Source: Lachnospiraceae bacterium (GTDB taxonomy: Bacteria > Bacillota > Clostridia > Lachnospirales > Lachnospiraceae). From it: a DNA stretch of 54,909 nt. The translations under genes were made by a program, and so were the position numbers. Each line of letters begins with the position of its first letter. Position 1 is the first letter of the stretch. Of the stretch, positions 32,638-41,979 are shown one piece after another. Location: NCBI GenBank assembly GCA_024692715.1, contig JAILMH010000049.1, forward strand, positions 1 through 54,909, written 5' to 3'. A model generated the notes under the pieces. It worked only from the letters and a program-made list of their open reading frames with translations, did no database searches and was not told the DNA's origin.

Positions 32638-33410
32638 TGATTTTTGATACACATGCTCATTACGATGATGCGGCATTTGATGATGACAGGGAAGAACTTC
32701 TGAGTCAGTTTAAGGCAGCGGGGGTCAGACATTTCGTAAATATAGGAAATGATCTGGCTTCCCTGGATACGACACTTGAGCTTTGTAAAAAGTATCCGGA
32801 GAGCTTTGCGGCATTCGGTATTCATCCGGCAGAAATAGCAGAACTCACAGAAAAAGACATAGAAGGAATAAAAAGCAAGCTTGAAAATTTTGACAGAGCA
32901 GTAGCTGTCGGAGAGATTGGTCTTGATTACTGGGAAGAAGGTCCGGATAAAGAGCTTCAGAAAAAATGGTTTATAAGGCAGTTGGAGCTTGCAAGAGAGC
33001 TTAAACTTCCTGTTGTCATTCATTCAAGGGATGCGGCAGAGGATACATACAATATTCTCGAAGAGCAGCATGCGGAAGAGATAGGTGGAGTTATCCATTG
33101 CTTCTCCTATTCGCCGGAGATGGCACAAAGATATGTAAAAATGGGATTTTATATTGGTATTGGCGGTGTAGTAACATTTAAGAATGCCAAAAAAGCAGTA
33201 GAGGTAGTGAAAACTATTCCGCTTGAAAGGATAGTTTTAGAAACGGATTCACCATATCTTGCACCTACACCATATAGAGGAAAGAGAAATTCTTCGATCA
33301 ACCTCACATTGGTGGCAGAAAAGATCGCCGAGATAAAAGGAATAACGGCAGAAGAAGTATATGACCGGACCTACCGGAATGCATTGGATTTATACAGAAT
33401 AAAGGAGTAA
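32637..33410 (+). CDS. tatD: TatD-family metal-dependent hydrolase / DNase
   Basis: A 257-residue TIM-barrel hydrolase. The first metal motif is DTHAHYDD. Then come AFGIHPAE, VAVGEIGLDYW (metal-bridging Glu), LPVVIHSRDA, GGVIHCFSYSPE and LETDSPYLAPTPYRGKRN (final Asp). TatD enzymes are 3'-5' exonucleases or D-aminoacyl-ester hydrolases. ATG 32637 shares its A with the stop of the NRPS-like gene (TAATG), so it is translated by coupling. It precedes rsmA, as in many Firmicutes, though the usual rnmV gene between them is missing. Confidence 0.95.
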   Translation: MIFDTHAHYDDAAFDDDREELLSQFKAAGVRHFVNIGNDLASLDTTLELCKKYPESFAAFGIHPAEIAELTEKDIEGIKSKLENFDRAVAVGEIGLDYWEEGPDKELQKKWFIRQLELARELKLPVVIHSRDAAEDTYNILEEQHAEEIGGVIHCFSYSPEMAQRYVKMGFYIGIGGVVTFKNAKKAVEVVKTIPLERIVLETDSPYLAPTPYRGKRNSSINLTLVAEKIAEIKGITAEEVYDRTYRNALDLYRIKE

Positions 33411-33417
33411 AAGCAGG

Positions 33418-34290
33418 ATGGCAGATCTTGGAAACCCAAGCAGAACACGCGAAGTAATGCGTGAACATGATTTTGAAGTAAAGAAGAAGTTTGGTCAGAA
33501 CTTTCTTATTGATGACAATATTCTAAAAAGGATAGTTTCAGCATCCGGAACGACAAAGGACGATTTCGTATTAGAGATCGGTCCGGGAATCGGTACGATG
33601 ACACAGTATTTATGCGAAGCGGCAAGAGAAGTCGTTGCTGTAGAAGTGGACAGGAAACTTATCCCTGTGCTGGAAGACACACTTTCAGCATATGATAACG
33701 TGACTGTTATCAATAATGATATTTTGAAAATGGATATCGCAGCATTGGCAGAAGAAAAAAATGGCGGAAAGCCGATAAGGGTTGTTGCAAATTTACCTTA
33801 TTACATAACAACACCTATCATAATGGGTCTTTTTGAAAGCCATGCACCTATCGCGAGTATTACGATAATGATCCAAAAGGAAGTGGCAGACAGAATGAAG
33901 GCAGGCCCGGGAAGTAAGATGTATGGAGCATTGTCTTTGGCTGTTCAGTACTATTCAGATATTGAAATAGTAGCAGAGGTTCCTCCGTCATGCTTCATGC
34001 CGGCACCAAAGGTTGGATCCAGCGTTGTTCATCTTGTAAGAAATGCTGAACCTAATATAAAGGTAAAAAATGAAAAGCTTCTCTTTTCGTTAATAAGAGC
34101 CTCATTTAATCAGAGAAGAAAAACTCTGGCAAATGGACTTAAAAATTCTCCTGAATTAAAGATGACGAGAGAACAGGTTTTGGAAGGAATAGAATTTCTT
34201 GGAAAGAAACCTACAGTAAGAGGCGAGGAATTAAGCCTGGAAGAGTTTGGTAAATTGGCGGACTTCTTTGACAGTGCCAATGTGCTGTGA
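33418..34290 (+). CDS. rsmA: 16S rRNA dimethyladenosine transferase RsmA (KsgA)
   Basis: A 290-residue SAM enzyme that dimethylates A1518 and A1519 of 16S rRNA. It has KKFGQNFLIDDNIL at the N-terminus, SAM motif VLEIGPGIGTMTQYL, VVAVEVDRKL, and the catalytic NLPYYITTPII (near residues 125-135), followed by MIQKEVADRM and SFNQRRKTL in the small C-terminal domain. It lies seven bases after tatD. A promoter for the next transcript (TTGACA at 34268) sits in its last codons. Confidence 0.97.
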   Translation: MADLGNPSRTREVMREHDFEVKKKFGQNFLIDDNILKRIVSASGTTKDDFVLEIGPGIGTMTQYLCEAAREVVAVEVDRKLIPVLEDTLSAYDNVTVINNDILKMDIAALAEEKNGGKPIRVVANLPYYITTPIIMGLFESHAPIASITIMIQKEVADRMKAGPGSKMYGALSLAVQYYSDIEIVAEVPPSCFMPAPKVGSSVVHLVRNAEPNIKVKNEKLLFSLIRASFNQRRKTLANGLKNSPELKMTREQVLEGIEFLGKKPTVRGEELSLEEFGKLADFFDSANVL

Positions 34291-34296
34291 TAAACT
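34268..34296 (+). promoter_or_regulatory. Promoter of the structured leader / TPR gene
   Basis: TTGACA (34268-34273) and TAAACT (34291-34296) are 17 bases apart. The start would be near 34303, giving a leader of about 150 bases. Confidence 0.6.
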
Positions 34297-34302
34297 CAAA
34301 AC

Positions 34303-34456
34303 ATATATTCTAGGATGCCGCGAGTATGCGCATAGATTCGGTGTGGAAGGACCGATTTAGATGGTCGGAATCAGTTGCGTGGTAATTGTGAGCGGGTCTT
34401 TATCACTTTTTAATACTATAAAATAATAACTTAAAATATGCAGGGGTATCAAAGAG
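34303..34456 (+). ncRNA. Structured 5' leader of unknown class
   Basis: The segment 34312-34405 is richer in G and C than other gaps here and folds into a long hairpin: GCGCA (34328-34332) with TGCGT (34376-34380), GATTC (34335-34339) with GAATC (34368-34372), and GACC (34350-34353) with GGTC (34363-34366). A smaller ATGC-GC hairpin lies before it and a CAGTT/AATTG pairing after it. Near the 3' end, GTGA and TCAC pair before TTTTT, possibly a weak terminator. I do not recognise a known riboswitch class. Confidence 0.45.
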
Positions 34457-36790
34457 TTGGATCGTTATGAATACAAAGTGCGTGTGGCACAGATTAAATC
34501 ACTGATCTCGAATCGTGATTTTTATGAGGCAATGGATATTGCCGACACGATCGACTGGCGTAGAGTCAGAAGTATATCAATGCTTTGCACAGTCAGCGAG
34601 ATTTATAAGGTTAACCGAAGATACGAGGATGCTAGAGGAATCTTGCAGATGGCGTATGGACGATATCCGGAAGGGCGGACTATTGTTTATGCGCTTTGTG
34701 AGCTTTCTATAAAACTCGGAGAGCTTCCGGAGGCTGTAAAATATTTAAAGGAGTATATGCGTCTTGCACCGGGTGATCCCGGAATTTATATACTTCAGTA
34801 TAAGCTTTACCAGTCTCAGGGAGTTGGTCTTGAAGAGTGCATTCAGGTATTGGTGAAGCTTAAAGAAGCAGAGTATCAGGAACGCTGGGCGTATGAGCTT
34901 GCGCTTCTTTATCACAAGAACGGGCAGATAAGAGAGTGTGTTGATGAGTGTGATGAGCTTATCGTATGGTTTGGAAGGGGCAAATACGTTACGAAAGCTA
35001 TGGAACTTAAGATGCAGCATACTGATCTTACAGAAGATCAGAAGAGAAAATATGCCCTGAGAAATGAACCGGATAAAACACCGTCTGAGCTCCTTGAAGA
35101 GGATGATGACCTTGAAGAGGAGGAAGCTGCCGAAGAGGAACAGGAAGAACAGGCAGAAGAGGAAGAGGTTGAAGAAGAACCGGTTCGGGAGGAATACAAT
35201 TCTCAAATTGAGGCTGAAGAAACCGTTTCCGAAGACAGATACGACGTTGATGAATCCGATGCCGGTCCTGTTGAAGAGGAGATGGTAAAAACTGCTTCTA
35301 CCGGTCCGATTTCTATTCAGATCAAGCAGATAGATCCGTCTAATCAGCCTACAAAACGAATTCCACAGAAGGAAATCAATCAGGCAATAAATGCTGAGGA
35401 TATTGAGATCAAGCCTGTTAATATGAGCAAGTACAGCACGATGAATCTTCAGGCAGAGATCAAGAAGAATCTTGCTGAATTTGCAAAGAGAACAGGACAG
35501 CCGCTCAGAGAAAAGGAAGAGAAGATAGTACCTTCAGTTCCTTACGAAAAGCCTTCAGAGGAAATCTATCCGGAAGATACAGAGGAAACGGCTGGATATG
35601 ATTATACCGAGGAAGCAGCAGAAGAAGAGGAAGATATAACAACAGAACTTCCTACAGATGAAGTAGAGGAAAGTTTGCAGGAAACTGAGGAAGAGTCTTT
35701 TGAAGATGCTGAAAGCGAATCCGAAGAGGATGAGGAGCCTGTTGAAGAACAGGATGAAGCAGAAGAGGAAGATGAGGCAGACGAAGAATCAGAAGAAGAG
35801 ACTGAGAATACTTCAGATGAAGTTCCTTATGAAGAAGAATATGAGACCTCTTACAGACGTCATTATGAAGTAGAAGATGATGAAGAGGCTGAGGAAGAGC
35901 CGGAAGAAGAGGAATCTGAAGAGGAACCGGAGGAGGAAGATGATGAGGAGGAGATCACAGAAGATGATCCGCCTCAGGAAATCGAGCATCCGGTAATTCG
36001 TACAGGTGCCCGGAAGAAGTATGCGGTGCCTAAACCTCGTGAAGTAGAAGGGTTCAGCGATGAAGAAAAAGAAATATTTGCTGATTTTCTTCAGATGCAT
36101 AAGCTTCCGGAAATTATTCGTGAAGCACTTAATGAAATTACTATGGAAGGCAAGATTGGAAATGTTATCATCACCGGAAATGAGGAAAAAGCAAGAATTA
36201 ATCTTGCGGCAGCACTTTCGGCTGATCTAAGACTTAACAATCCAGACTTCTTAGGAAAAATTGCAAGAATCAAAGCAGATCTTTTTAACACGAAGGATAT
36301 AGAGAAAGCGCTTAAAGCGCTTGATGGAGGAGCTCTTGTCATAGAACGTGCCGGAGATCTTTCTGATGAGTCATTAGACAAGATACATAATCAGCTGCTG
36401 AAGCAGGATACGAGCATAGTAGTATTTATGGAGGATGCGCGTCTTGCTATGAAACGTACAGAAGCAGATCACATGTGGATCGATGATATCTTTAATGTAA
36501 AGATAAATATTCCGACTTATACCAATGATGATCTTGTTTTCCATGCAAAAGAGTATGCGAAGGAAAATGAATGTACGATCGATGCAATGGGAATTCTTGC
36601 TCTTTATACAAGGATCGATGAACTTCAGACAGCAGAGCATTACGTTACGATCAATGAGGTGGAGAAGATTGTTGACGAGGCTATAAAACATTCAGAGAAG
36701 CGTTCGATAAAGCATGTATTCGAAATGATCGTCGGAAAACGTTACGATCAGGATGACATGATAATTCTTAAGGAAAGAGATTTTATTTAA
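34457..36790 (+). CDS. TPR protein with acidic linker and degenerate AAA+ domain
   Basis: A 777-residue protein of unknown role. Residues about 1-200 form TPR-like helical repeats (RRYEDARGILQMAYGRYP, GELPEAVKYLKEYMRLAPGDP). Residues about 205-520 are dominated by Glu and Asp and are probably disordered. The last 260 residues have the layout of a CbxX/CfxQ-type AAA+ ATPase, but the ATP site is broken: where Walker A GxxGxGKT is expected the sequence is GNEEKARIN, and Walker B is VIERAGD rather than a hhhDEA. It is likely a scaffold rather than an enzyme. The start is TTG 34457, with AGGGG upstream. It may be co-transcribed with glgB. Confidence 0.75.
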   Translation: MDRYEYKVRVAQIKSLISNRDFYEAMDIADTIDWRRVRSISMLCTVSEIYKVNRRYEDARGILQMAYGRYPEGRTIVYALCELSIKLGELPEAVKYLKEYMRLAPGDPGIYILQYKLYQSQGVGLEECIQVLVKLKEAEYQERWAYELALLYHKNGQIRECVDECDELIVWFGRGKYVTKAMELKMQHTDLTEDQKRKYALRNEPDKTPSELLEEDDDLEEEEAAEEEQEEQAEEEEVEEEPVREEYNSQIEAEETVSEDRYDVDESDAGPVEEEMVKTASTGPISIQIKQIDPSNQPTKRIPQKEINQAINAEDIEIKPVNMSKYSTMNLQAEIKKNLAEFAKRTGQPLREKEEKIVPSVPYEKPSEEIYPEDTEETAGYDYTEEAAEEEEDITTELPTDEVEESLQETEEESFEDAESESEEDEEPVEEQDEAEEEDEADEESEEETENTSDEVPYEEEYETSYRRHYEVEDDEEAEEEPEEEESEEEPEEEDDEEEITEDDPPQEIEHPVIRTGARKKYAVPKPREVEGFSDEEKEIFADFLQMHKLPEIIREALNEITMEGKIGNVIITGNEEKARINLAAALSADLRLNNPDFLGKIARIKADLFNTKDIEKALKALDGGALVIERAGDLSDESLDKIHNQLLKQDTSIVVFMEDARLAMKRTEADHMWIDDIFNVKINIPTYTNDDLVFHAKEYAKENECTIDAMGILALYTRIDELQTAEHYVTINEVEKIVDEAIKHSEKRSIKHVFEMIVGKRYDQDDMIILKERDFI

Positions 36791-36824
36791 AATTATAAAT
36801 ATTATATCGGGGGAAAATTGAATT

Positions 36825-38807
36825 ATGAGCAAGCGTAAGGCAAAAGCAGTAGTTACGACAGACAAGGAAAGCGTTGCTGTTAAAAAGCAGACAATAAAAC
36901 CTGCTGTTCCGGAAAAAGTGTTTATTTCTAAGGATGACCAGTATTATTTTGGCCAGGGGACACACTACGAGATATATAAGAAGCTCGGTGCGCATCTGTC
37001 TGTTGAAAATGGTCAGGTCGGTGTGTTCTTTGCAGTATGGGCACCTCATGCAAGAAGTGTAAGGCTTGTAGGTGACTTCAATGGCTGGGACCCGGAAGCA
37101 AATTACATGGAGAGACTTGATGAGATCGGGATCTGGCAGATCTTCATGCCGGGGATCAAATCCGGTGCCATGTATAAATTCTGTATTGAAAAATCCATGG
37201 GCGGATTTGTTTATAAAGCAGATCCATTTGCGGCATATGCAGAAGAACGTCCGGGAACTGCATCCAGGGTATTTATTTCTGAAGGGTTTACCTGGGATGA
37301 TGCTAAATGGATTGCAGAGCGTGAAAAGAAGGACATGAATCATGAGCCTTTGGCAATCTATGAATGTCATCTCGGTTCATGGATGAGACATCCGCGGCCG
37401 GACAATGAGGGCTTTTATTCCTATAGAGAGTTTGCTGATAAAATTGTTGAGTATCTGCAGGAGATGCAGTATACCCATATTGAGCTTATGGGTATTGCCG
37501 AGTATCCTTTTGATGGTTCATGGGGCTATCAGGTAACAGGTTATTATGCACCTACATCAAGGTATGGTGATCCTGATGATTTCAGATATCTTGTAAACAA
37601 GCTTCATGAGAATAATATAGGAGTGATCCTTGACTGGGTTCCGGCACATTTCCCAAGAGATGAACATGGCCTTGCTGATTTCGATGGTGAAGCACTCTAC
37701 GAGTATGCTGATCCTAGAAAGGGTGAGCATCCGGACTGGGGCACAAAGATATTTGACTATGGAAAGAATGAAGTGCGTAATTTCCTCATTGCAAATGCAA
37801 TTTATTGGATGAGGGAGTTTCACATTGACGGACTGCGTGTAGACGCTGTAGCTTCAATGCTCTATCTGGATTACGGGAAACAGTCTGGTCAGTGGGTTCC
37901 TAATAAATACGGCAATAACAAGAATCTTGAAGCGATAGAATTCTTCAAGCATTTGAATTCAGTTGTTCTTGGTATGTTCCATGGAACAATGATGATAGCA
38001 GAGGAGTCTACTGCATGGCCTAAGGTTACAGCAAAACCGGAAGAAGATGGACTTGGCTTTTCATTTAAGTGGAATATGGGATGGATGCATGATTTCTGTG
38101 ATTATATGAAGCTGGATCCATACTTCCGTAAGGACAATCATTATAAAATGACGTTTGCCATGAGTTATAACAGTGCTGAGAATTATATTCTGGTACTTTC
38201 ACATGATGAGGTAGTACATCTTAAGTGTTCTATGTTCAATAAAATGCCGGGGCTTCGTGGAGAGAAATTCGCCAACCTGAGAGCTGCTTATGGTTTCATG
38301 CTCACACATTCGGGTAAAAAGCTGTTGTTCATGGGTCAGGAATTTGCACAGGAAAGAGAATGGTCAGAGGCCAGAGAGATCGACTGGTTCCTGCTTCAAG
38401 AGCCTGAGCATGCAAAGATGAAAGATTACGTAGCAGAGCTTTTGAGGATTTATCGCAAATATCCATCGCTTTGGGAGCTTGATAATACAAATGAAGGCTT
38501 TGAATGGATAAATGCAGATGATACAGAGAAGAGCCTTTATTCATATGTCAGAAAGAATTCAACAGGTAAGAAAAATCTTGCAATAGTGGTTAATTTTACT
38601 CCTGTGGAGAGAGACGACTACAGAATGGGTGTATTAAAGCCCGGAACATATAAGCTTGTTCTCAATAGTGATGATAAAAAATTTGGCGGCGATGGTTGTA
38701 CTGTTCCAAAGGTCAACAAGGCAGAGCCGATACCGTGGGATGGAAAAGATTATTCAATAGGTTTTAAGCTTCCGTCATTTGGTGTTGTCATTTACGAATT
38801 TAATTAA
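36825..38807 (+). CDS. glgB: 1,4-alpha-glucan branching enzyme
   Basis: A 660-residue GH13 enzyme that makes alpha-1,6 branches in glycogen. An N-terminal extension of about 45 Lys-rich residues precedes the CBM48 domain (VRLVGDFNGWDPEA). The catalytic barrel has ILDWVPAHF, DGLRVDAVASMLYLDYG (nucleophile Asp near 344), MIAEESTAWP (acid Glu) and LSHDEVVH. The GYQVTGYYAPTSRYG signature is specific for branching enzymes. GGGGG lies before ATG 36825, and the gene ends in its own terminator. The other glycogen genes are not in the window. Confidence 0.96.
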   Translation: MSKRKAKAVVTTDKESVAVKKQTIKPAVPEKVFISKDDQYYFGQGTHYEIYKKLGAHLSVENGQVGVFFAVWAPHARSVRLVGDFNGWDPEANYMERLDEIGIWQIFMPGIKSGAMYKFCIEKSMGGFVYKADPFAAYAEERPGTASRVFISEGFTWDDAKWIAEREKKDMNHEPLAIYECHLGSWMRHPRPDNEGFYSYREFADKIVEYLQEMQYTHIELMGIAEYPFDGSWGYQVTGYYAPTSRYGDPDDFRYLVNKLHENNIGVILDWVPAHFPRDEHGLADFDGEALYEYADPRKGEHPDWGTKIFDYGKNEVRNFLIANAIYWMREFHIDGLRVDAVASMLYLDYGKQSGQWVPNKYGNNKNLEAIEFFKHLNSVVLGMFHGTMMIAEESTAWPKVTAKPEEDGLGFSFKWNMGWMHDFCDYMKLDPYFRKDNHYKMTFAMSYNSAENYILVLSHDEVVHLKCSMFNKMPGLRGEKFANLRAAYGFMLTHSGKKLLFMGQEFAQEREWSEAREIDWFLLQEPEHAKMKDYVAELLRIYRKYPSLWELDNTNEGFEWINADDTEKSLYSYVRKNSTGKKNLAIVVNFTPVERDDYRMGVLKPGTYKLVLNSDDKKFGGDGCTVPKVNKAEPIPWDGKDYSIGFKLPSFGVVIYEFN

Positions 38808-38818
38808 AAATTTATATG

Positions 38819-38850
38819 AACCGATGCTTCAGTTAGGAGCATCGGTTTTT
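38819..38850 (+). terminator. Terminator after glgB
   Basis: A 10-bp stem (AACCGATGCT 38819-38828 with AGCATCGGTT 38838-38847) followed by five T. Confidence 0.9.
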
Positions 38851-38897
38851 GTTATATTCCGGGAAAATACCGGCTCTATCAGTAAAAACATAAAGGT

Positions 38898-38924
38898 TAA
38901 GAATTTATACATGAGCGCCGAAAT
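38898..38924 (+). promoter_or_regulatory. Sigma-28 (sigma-D) promoter of the flagellin operon
   Basis: TAAG (38898-38901), 15 bases, then GCCGAAAT (38917-38924). The consensus is TAAA-N15-GCCGATAT, so there is one mismatch in each half. It lies between the glgB terminator and the first gene of the operon, which fits late flagellar expression. Confidence 0.75.
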
Positions 38925-38989
38925 AATAGTCAGAAGCGGATTTTGGTTTGAAAGAAGTGCGAAAAACAGCCTTCTGAAAGAGGATATTT

Positions 38990-41965
38990 ATGAAAATTAC
39001 CTTTGCTGAGATAGAGAATATAGAGCAGAATAAGACTTTTAATGAAAAAAAACGTCTTGAAGATAAAAACTCTAAAAATGTCGCTGTGTCAAATAAAATA
39101 GGAGCATTTTTTTCTGAGGGTTCTGCAACAGAAATAAGCTCGGGATTTATGGGAACGGCATTTAAGAGCAGAGAAAAAAGCAAAAATCTGGCAGAAAGCT
39201 TGAAAAATGTGGAAAATTACGATGCTGAAACCGCACATAATTATATGGCTGTTATGGCAAATACTCTGTCGGGTGAAGATTTTAATGAACTTGTCAGCGA
39301 AGGCTGTAATCCGGCAAAGATGCCGGTGGGTGAGGCAATAACCAATTTAGACAGGATAAAAGTGACGCTTGCAAAGTCAGGAACCAATATAGTCGGATTT
39401 ACAGATCAGATAGATTCATCAAAAGTTGCGCAAATTACGGGAAGTGTTGCGCAGGCAAATGATCTTTCGAAAAATTCCGGAGAGTCGGCTATTGAAGAAG
39501 CACTTGGCAATGCGGATCTTCCGGTTACAGATGACAATATTAAAGAGATAAAGATGGCCCTCGAACAGGCATCGAGGCTTGAACCAATGTCGGATTCAGC
39601 AAAACTTTATATGACAGAAAATAATCTTGAACCGACAATAGAAAATGTGTATGCGGCTCAGTTTTCTGCAGGAGGTGCAGAAGTTAAGGTTCCCAATTCA
39701 CAGTTTACAAAGGGAGACAATGGATATGTTTTTAGTGGTGGAGCACCGACAGATCTTGGAGAATTGTCTGAGCAGATAAATACCATAATTGAAAATGCAG
39801 GTTATGAGGTTACAGAAGTACTTCAGGAAGATGCAGGCTGGCTTATAAAAAATAATGTTCCACTGACGACTCAGACACTGCAGTTATTTGAAGACTTAAA
39901 AAATATAGAATTGCCGGTTGATGAAGGAACTGCTTTGACTGAAATAACTCAGGCGATGTCTGAAGGACAGAGGGCAGTAGAGGCGTATCTTATCCGAGGA
40001 TACAGAGAAACTAAAAACGAGCGATATATGGAAGAGACTCGCCTTGCAATGACACATGATGCAAATCGTGCGATGGCAGAAAGTGATTACGCTGTTGAGA
40101 CAGGAGAGCTTACAGATAAAGTAGAGCATCTTAAAGAAAAAGAACAGAATTATTATCGTGCAGCTTTTGGAAGAGATGCGGCATCGGCAGAAGATATAGA
40201 GAATTGTGCTGAAATTTTTGAGGAGACCATCAGAAAAACTGATGCAATCAAAAAGATGCCGGCTGATGTATTGGCATTATTTGAGTCTGCTGAGGAATAT
40301 ACACTTAACGATGTTTATGAAGCAGGCGAGCCGATACAGCAGCGTTATGATAATGCTATACAGACATATGAAGCGGTTGGAACTGAGGTAAGAAAGGATC
40401 TCGGTGATAGTATAAAACAGGCGTTCAGGAATGTTGACGATCTGCTTAAGGAAATCGGGATGGAAGCTACAGCTGATAATGAAAGAGCTGTGAGAATCCT
40501 TGGCTACAACAGTATGGAAATCACACAGGAAAGTGTTGAAAATGTCAAAGCAGTAGATGAAAACGTCCGTACACTGCTGAATAAAATGACACCGGCTGCT
40601 GTGGTAAAGCTCATACAGCAGCGTATAGATCCTATGGAAATAGATGTAAGTACACTTTCAACGGTGATCGATGGTCTTGATAGCGAAGAAGAACTTACCT
40701 CTGCCGAGGATTATGCAAAATTTCTTTTAAGGCTCGAACACAATAACCAGATCACAGAGGAAGAGGCACAGTCATATATTGGATTGTATCGCCTGTTCTA
40801 TAATCTCGAAAAAGATGATGGTGCGGCAATAGGCGGAATCATTGGTTCTGGCAAAGAGTTAACGCTTAAGAATCTGCTTACAGAAACGAGAGCACTTAGA
40901 AAAAAGGGACGCGTAGAATATAAAGTTGATGATAGTTTTGGAGGAACAGCAGTAAAGGAGTCTGAATATTTAAAAATAGATACTCAGATACGATCAGCCT
41001 TTGAAGCAAATGATTATATTAAGAATACGGTACATGAAGTATTCGAAAAGCTTGACCCACAGAAATTACATGAAGCAGGGGTCAGTGAAAATACAATGCT
41101 GAATGAATTACTGGAAACGCTTAGAGGAGATACACAATCTGCAGAAGCTGAAAATCTGTCAAAGCAGGATGAATATAATTATGCCTTTGAGGAAATAGTA
41201 AGATCCGCAAAGGCGGATAGTGAGATATATAGGATCCTAAAAAATTTTGATACAAATATTTCAGCTGAGAATATTAATGCGGCAGTAAATCTTCTAACTG
41301 AGAGGGGAGCTGCGTTTGCAAGGCTATTCAACCTTGCAGACAACGAAGATAAAAAGAAACTTAATGACAGAATTTCTAAACTTCATGCTGCATTTGAGAA
41401 TAGCGAAGAAGCAGAAGAAGGATATGAGGAATTTTCAGATACTGCAATAGAAGTGCTAAGTAAACAGGAGATATCTGCCGATAATTCAATTGATCTTAGA
41501 ATGCTTCAAAATGTTCATAAGCAGATATCCATTGCGAGAAGATTTTCTGAAAATGAAGATTATGAAGTACCTGTATGGATAGACGGAAAACTTACATCCA
41601 TTAACCTGAAGATAATGCATGGAGACGGAGAACAGCGCGTAGATGTAATTATGGAGAATGGCGCATCTGAATCCGTTGCTGCAAGCTTCACACTTGACGG
41701 AGATGTGGTAAGTGGAAGTGTTGAAAGTGATATACCGCAGGATTTGGAGAAATTTGCAGCAGGATTTGAAAAGGCTCTTCGATCGGAAGGACTTCAAATT
41801 GGAAGCCTGCAGATGATAATTCAGGGCAATGTAAAACAAGGATGTTTGAAGAAATTGAGCAATGGGGAAAGAAAGGAATCTGCATCTCCAGCTCTCTACC
41901 GAACGGCCAAAGCTTTTATTTCAGCTGTTAACAGCGGAGCACTAGTAAGTCAGGCTGTGGTTTAG
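38990..41965 (+). CDS. Large FliK-like flagellar protein (DUF6240-type)
   Basis: A 991-residue soluble protein without signal peptide or membrane spans, mostly helical, with repeated units of the form 'LPVTDDNIKEIKMAL', 'LEPTIENVYAAQFSA', 'VPLTTQTLQLFEDL', 'YTLNDVYEA' and 'EITQESVENVKAV' that suggest a helical-repeat rod. The last about 110 residues (VPVWIDGKLTSINLKIMHGD, then VSGSVESDIPQDLEKFAAGF and ALRSEGLQIGSLQMII) resemble the C-terminal hook-length domain of FliK. I believe it is a member of the Lachnospiraceae DUF6240 group, but cannot confirm. It is first in the flagellin operon, behind a sigma-28 promoter. I infer a role in hook or filament length, or in export switching. Confidence 0.7.
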   Translation: MKITFAEIENIEQNKTFNEKKRLEDKNSKNVAVSNKIGAFFSEGSATEISSGFMGTAFKSREKSKNLAESLKNVENYDAETAHNYMAVMANTLSGEDFNELVSEGCNPAKMPVGEAITNLDRIKVTLAKSGTNIVGFTDQIDSSKVAQITGSVAQANDLSKNSGESAIEEALGNADLPVTDDNIKEIKMALEQASRLEPMSDSAKLYMTENNLEPTIENVYAAQFSAGGAEVKVPNSQFTKGDNGYVFSGGAPTDLGELSEQINTIIENAGYEVTEVLQEDAGWLIKNNVPLTTQTLQLFEDLKNIELPVDEGTALTEITQAMSEGQRAVEAYLIRGYRETKNERYMEETRLAMTHDANRAMAESDYAVETGELTDKVEHLKEKEQNYYRAAFGRDAASAEDIENCAEIFEETIRKTDAIKKMPADVLALFESAEEYTLNDVYEAGEPIQQRYDNAIQTYEAVGTEVRKDLGDSIKQAFRNVDDLLKEIGMEATADNERAVRILGYNSMEITQESVENVKAVDENVRTLLNKMTPAAVVKLIQQRIDPMEIDVSTLSTVIDGLDSEEELTSAEDYAKFLLRLEHNNQITEEEAQSYIGLYRLFYNLEKDDGAAIGGIIGSGKELTLKNLLTETRALRKKGRVEYKVDDSFGGTAVKESEYLKIDTQIRSAFEANDYIKNTVHEVFEKLDPQKLHEAGVSENTMLNELLETLRGDTQSAEAENLSKQDEYNYAFEEIVRSAKADSEIYRILKNFDTNISAENINAAVNLLTERGAAFARLFNLADNEDKKKLNDRISKLHAAFENSEEAEEGYEEFSDTAIEVLSKQEISADNSIDLRMLQNVHKQISIARRFSENEDYEVPVWIDGKLTSINLKIMHGDGEQRVDVIMENGASESVAASFTLDGDVVSGSVESDIPQDLEKFAAGFEKALRSEGLQIGSLQMIIQGNVKQGCLKKLSNGERKESASPALYRTAKAFISAVNSGALVSQAVV

Positions 41966-41979
41966 AATGGAGGAGTTTA

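Noticed and set aside
34745-36100. Several minus-strand open frames and repeat-like sequence in the acidic region
   Set aside because: Caused by GAA/GAG-rich codons of the acidic linker; not a CRISPR or a true repeat array.
36783-37370. 195-residue open frame on the minus strand inside glgB
   Set aside because: A shadow of the glgB codons; no ribosome site, and the sequence has no recognisable motif.
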